This document shows positions 62,529-64,000 of a DNA stretch of 64,000 nucleotides, one piece after another. The translations under genes and the position numbers were made by a program. The notes beneath the pieces are model-generated. The model was not told where the DNA came from and did no database searches. It saw nothing but the letters and a program-made list of their open reading frames with translations. Position 1 is the first letter of the stretch. Each line of letters starts with the position of its first letter. The DNA is from Marivirga salinae (GTDB lineage Bacteria; Bacteroidota; Bacteroidia; Cytophagales; Cyclobacteriaceae): the NCBI RefSeq assembly GCF_030503855.1, contig NZ_CP129971.1, forward strand, positions 3,038,001 through 3,102,000, read 5' to 3'.

Positions 62529-64000
62529 TTATTTTTCTTCTTTTTCTGGCTTAGGCAATAAAACCTTTCTAGATAACCTAAGTTTACCAGTCTTTTTATC
62601 GATATCAATCAACTTCACTTTCACCTCTTCTCCTATCTCTAAAATTCCTTCTAAATTATCAATTTTCTCATGCTTGATTTCAGAAATATGTAATAGACCA
62701 TCTTTGCCTGGCATAATTTCAACGAAAGCACCATAAGGTTGAATTGCTTTCACAATTCCATCGTAAACTTCACCAACTTCCGGTTTAGCTACTATGCCTT
62801 TGATCCATTTTACTGCTTGATCTAAAGAATCTTTATTTACAGCAAATACATTGATTTTACCACCTTTTTCAGTTTCTTCAATCACGACAGTAGCACCAGT
62901 AGTTTTTTGAATTTCTTGAACTACTTTTCCTCCAGGTCCGATTACCGCACCGATCATTTCTCTATCGATTTCGATATTAACAACTCTCGGAGCATTTGGT
63001 TTATAATCTTCTCTAGGTGCAGCAATAGTCTTCAACATTTCATTTCTGATATGGTCACGACCTGCTTTTGCCTGGTTCAATGCTTCCATCAACAATTCAG
63101 AAGAAAGTCCGTCCACTTTGATATCCATTTGACAAGCTGTGATACCTTTCTCAGTACCTGTAACCTTGAAGTCCATGTCACCAATGTGATCTTCATCTCC
63201 TAAAATATCAGAAAGAATGGCATATTTTCCAGTTTCTGCATCAGAAATCAATCCCATTGCAATACCAGAAACTGGTGCTTTAATTGGAATACCAGCATCC
63301 ATCAATCCTAATGAGCCAGCACAAACCGTTGCCATAGAAGATGAACCATTTGATTCCAAAATATCAGAAACTACACGAATTGTGTAAGGTAATTCTTCTG
63401 GAGAAGGTAAAATTTGCTTTAATGCTCTTAAAGCTAAGTTACCATGTCCTACTTCTCTTCTTCCAGGACCTCTGTTTGGTCTTGCTTCACCAGTTGAGAA
63501 TGCAGGGAAGTTATAATGTAAAATGAATTTGTTGTATCCAGAATGAACTGCTCCATCTACCATTTGCTCGTCTAACTTAGTACCAAGCGTCACAGTAGTA
63601 ATGGATTGAGTTTCACCTCTAGTAAAAACAGCTGATCCGTGAGCAGAAGGCAAGTAATCTACTTCACTCCAAATTGGTCTGATTTCATCCAATTTTCTAC
63701 CATCAAGTCTGCTTCTTGTTTCTAAAGTGGCATTTCTAACCGCTTTCTTTTGAGTGTCTTGAAAATATTTTTTAACCAGTGAAATACTGATTTCAGAATC
63801 TTCAGGAATAGCCTCTATGTAGCTATCTTTAATTTCTTTGAAAAGTCTTCCTCTTTCTTTTTTATCCGCTAAACCTTTTGCTGCAATATCAAAATACTGC
63901 TGATAGTGTTTATCAAAAATTTCTTTTTCTAATTCAGGATTAGGCTCTTCTTCGTGATTGTACTCTCTTTTTTCAGTTTTGCCAGCATCTTTAGCTAAAT
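62529..64000 (-). CDS. pnp: Polyribonucleotide nucleotidyltransferase (C-terminal part; runs off the window)
   Basis: About 490 residues of the usual 700-plus are visible; the open frame continues through the end of the window, and the Met at 63690-63692 is internal. The second RNase PH domain is complete (GRKLDEIRPIWSEVDYLP; TRGETQSITTVTLG; GRREVGHGNLALRAL; GSSSMATVCAGSL). The KH domain (IGAVIGPGGKVVQEI) and S1 domain (VYDGIVKAIQPYGAFVEI) follow. The enzyme degrades RNA by phosphorolysis. The C-terminus ends PEKEEK. The 103-bp gap to rpoD holds no terminator I can see. Confidence 0.97.
   Translation of the reverse strand, partial: LAKDAGKTEKREYNHEEEPNPELEKEIFDKHYQQYFDIAAKGLADKKERGRLFKEIKDSYIEAIPEDSEISISLVKKYFQDTQKKAVRNATLETRSRLDGRKLDEIRPIWSEVDYLPSAHGSAVFTRGETQSITTVTLGTKLDEQMVDGAVHSGYNKFILHYNFPAFSTGEARPNRGPGRREVGHGNLALRALKQILPSPEELPYTIRVVSDILESNGSSSMATVCAGSLGLMDAGIPIKAPVSGIAMGLISDAETGKYAILSDILGDEDHIGDMDFKVTGTEKGITACQMDIKVDGLSSELLMEALNQAKAGRDHIRNEMLKTIAAPREDYKPNAPRVVNIEIDREMIGAVIGPGGKVVQEIQKTTGATVVIEETEKGGKINVFAVNKDSLDQAVKWIKGIVAKPEVGEVYDGIVKAIQPYGAFVEIMPGKDGLLHISEIKHEKIDNLEGILEIGEEVKVKLIDIDKKTGKLRLSRKVLLPKPEKEEK

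Overview
The window reads as a chromosome segment of an AT-rich, gliding, probably marine Bacteroidota bacterium, most likely of the order Cytophagales (a Marivirga-like organism fits; the genus is a guess). The basis is a PorP/SprF protein next to a giant adhesin with a type IX secretion C-terminal domain, a lycopene cyclase, a BshB1 bacillithiol deacetylase, a short Bacteroidota-type primary sigma factor, DUF6090/DUF418 proteins, and TAnnTTTG-like -7 promoter elements.

Layout. 1-11.3 kb: a truncated serine hydrolase, lycopene cyclase, a cytoplasmic-facing histidine kinase, ffh, a TPR lipoprotein, an outer-membrane beta-barrel receptor and an OmpR-type two-component pair. 11.5-18.7 kb: a five-PAS hybrid sensor kinase, then a TPR/HisKA_2 kinase directly abutting a LytTR response regulator. 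18.7-41 kb: an all-plus-strand accessory cluster of four acyltransferase-superfamily membrane proteins (Acyltransferase_3, two DUF418, one DUF1624), two M20 hydrolases, a TIM-barrel amidohydrolase, a YfcC-type transporter, VOC, cupin, DinB-like, GNAT, NTF2-like and SDR proteins, a second TonB-type barrel and an ABC exporter broken by one stop codon. 41-49.7 kb: a 2400-residue type IX secretion adhesin and its PorP/SprF partner, which carries an extra OmpA-like domain. 50-53.8 kb: a LuxR regulator/hydrolase pair and a decayed DUF1624-agmatine deiminase pair. 53.8-64 kb: a conserved housekeeping block (tRNA-Thr, DUF349 protein, YqgE, MiaE, PdxH, a glycosyltransferase, BshB1, TrxB, RpoD, Pnp).

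The main discovery is a repeated promoter module found six times in the accessory cluster (18709, 22247, 23791, 26236, 31388, 40867). Each copy has three boxes, TTCGGACA - TTCGGACA - TTCGTCCT, spaced exactly 21 bp apart (two helical turns). Five copies place a TAnnTTTG-like -7 hexamer exactly 43 bp after the third box; the sixth has 44 bp and is weaker. The first copy begins 5 bp after the stop codon of the LytTR regulator, and LytTR proteins typically bind short direct repeats about 21 bp apart. I therefore propose that the TPR/HisKA_2 kinase and LytTR regulator (15798-18704) control an undescribed regulon of membrane acyltransferases, N-acyl/amide hydrolases, a transporter, an outer-membrane barrel and the type IX secretion adhesin. 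Boxes and spacings are read directly from the sequence; the binding protein and the substrate chemistry are inference.

The same cluster is decaying: a nonsense-split ABC exporter, two tandem broken DUF6090 genes, and a duplicated DUF1624-agmatine deiminase pair in which each copy has lost a different member.
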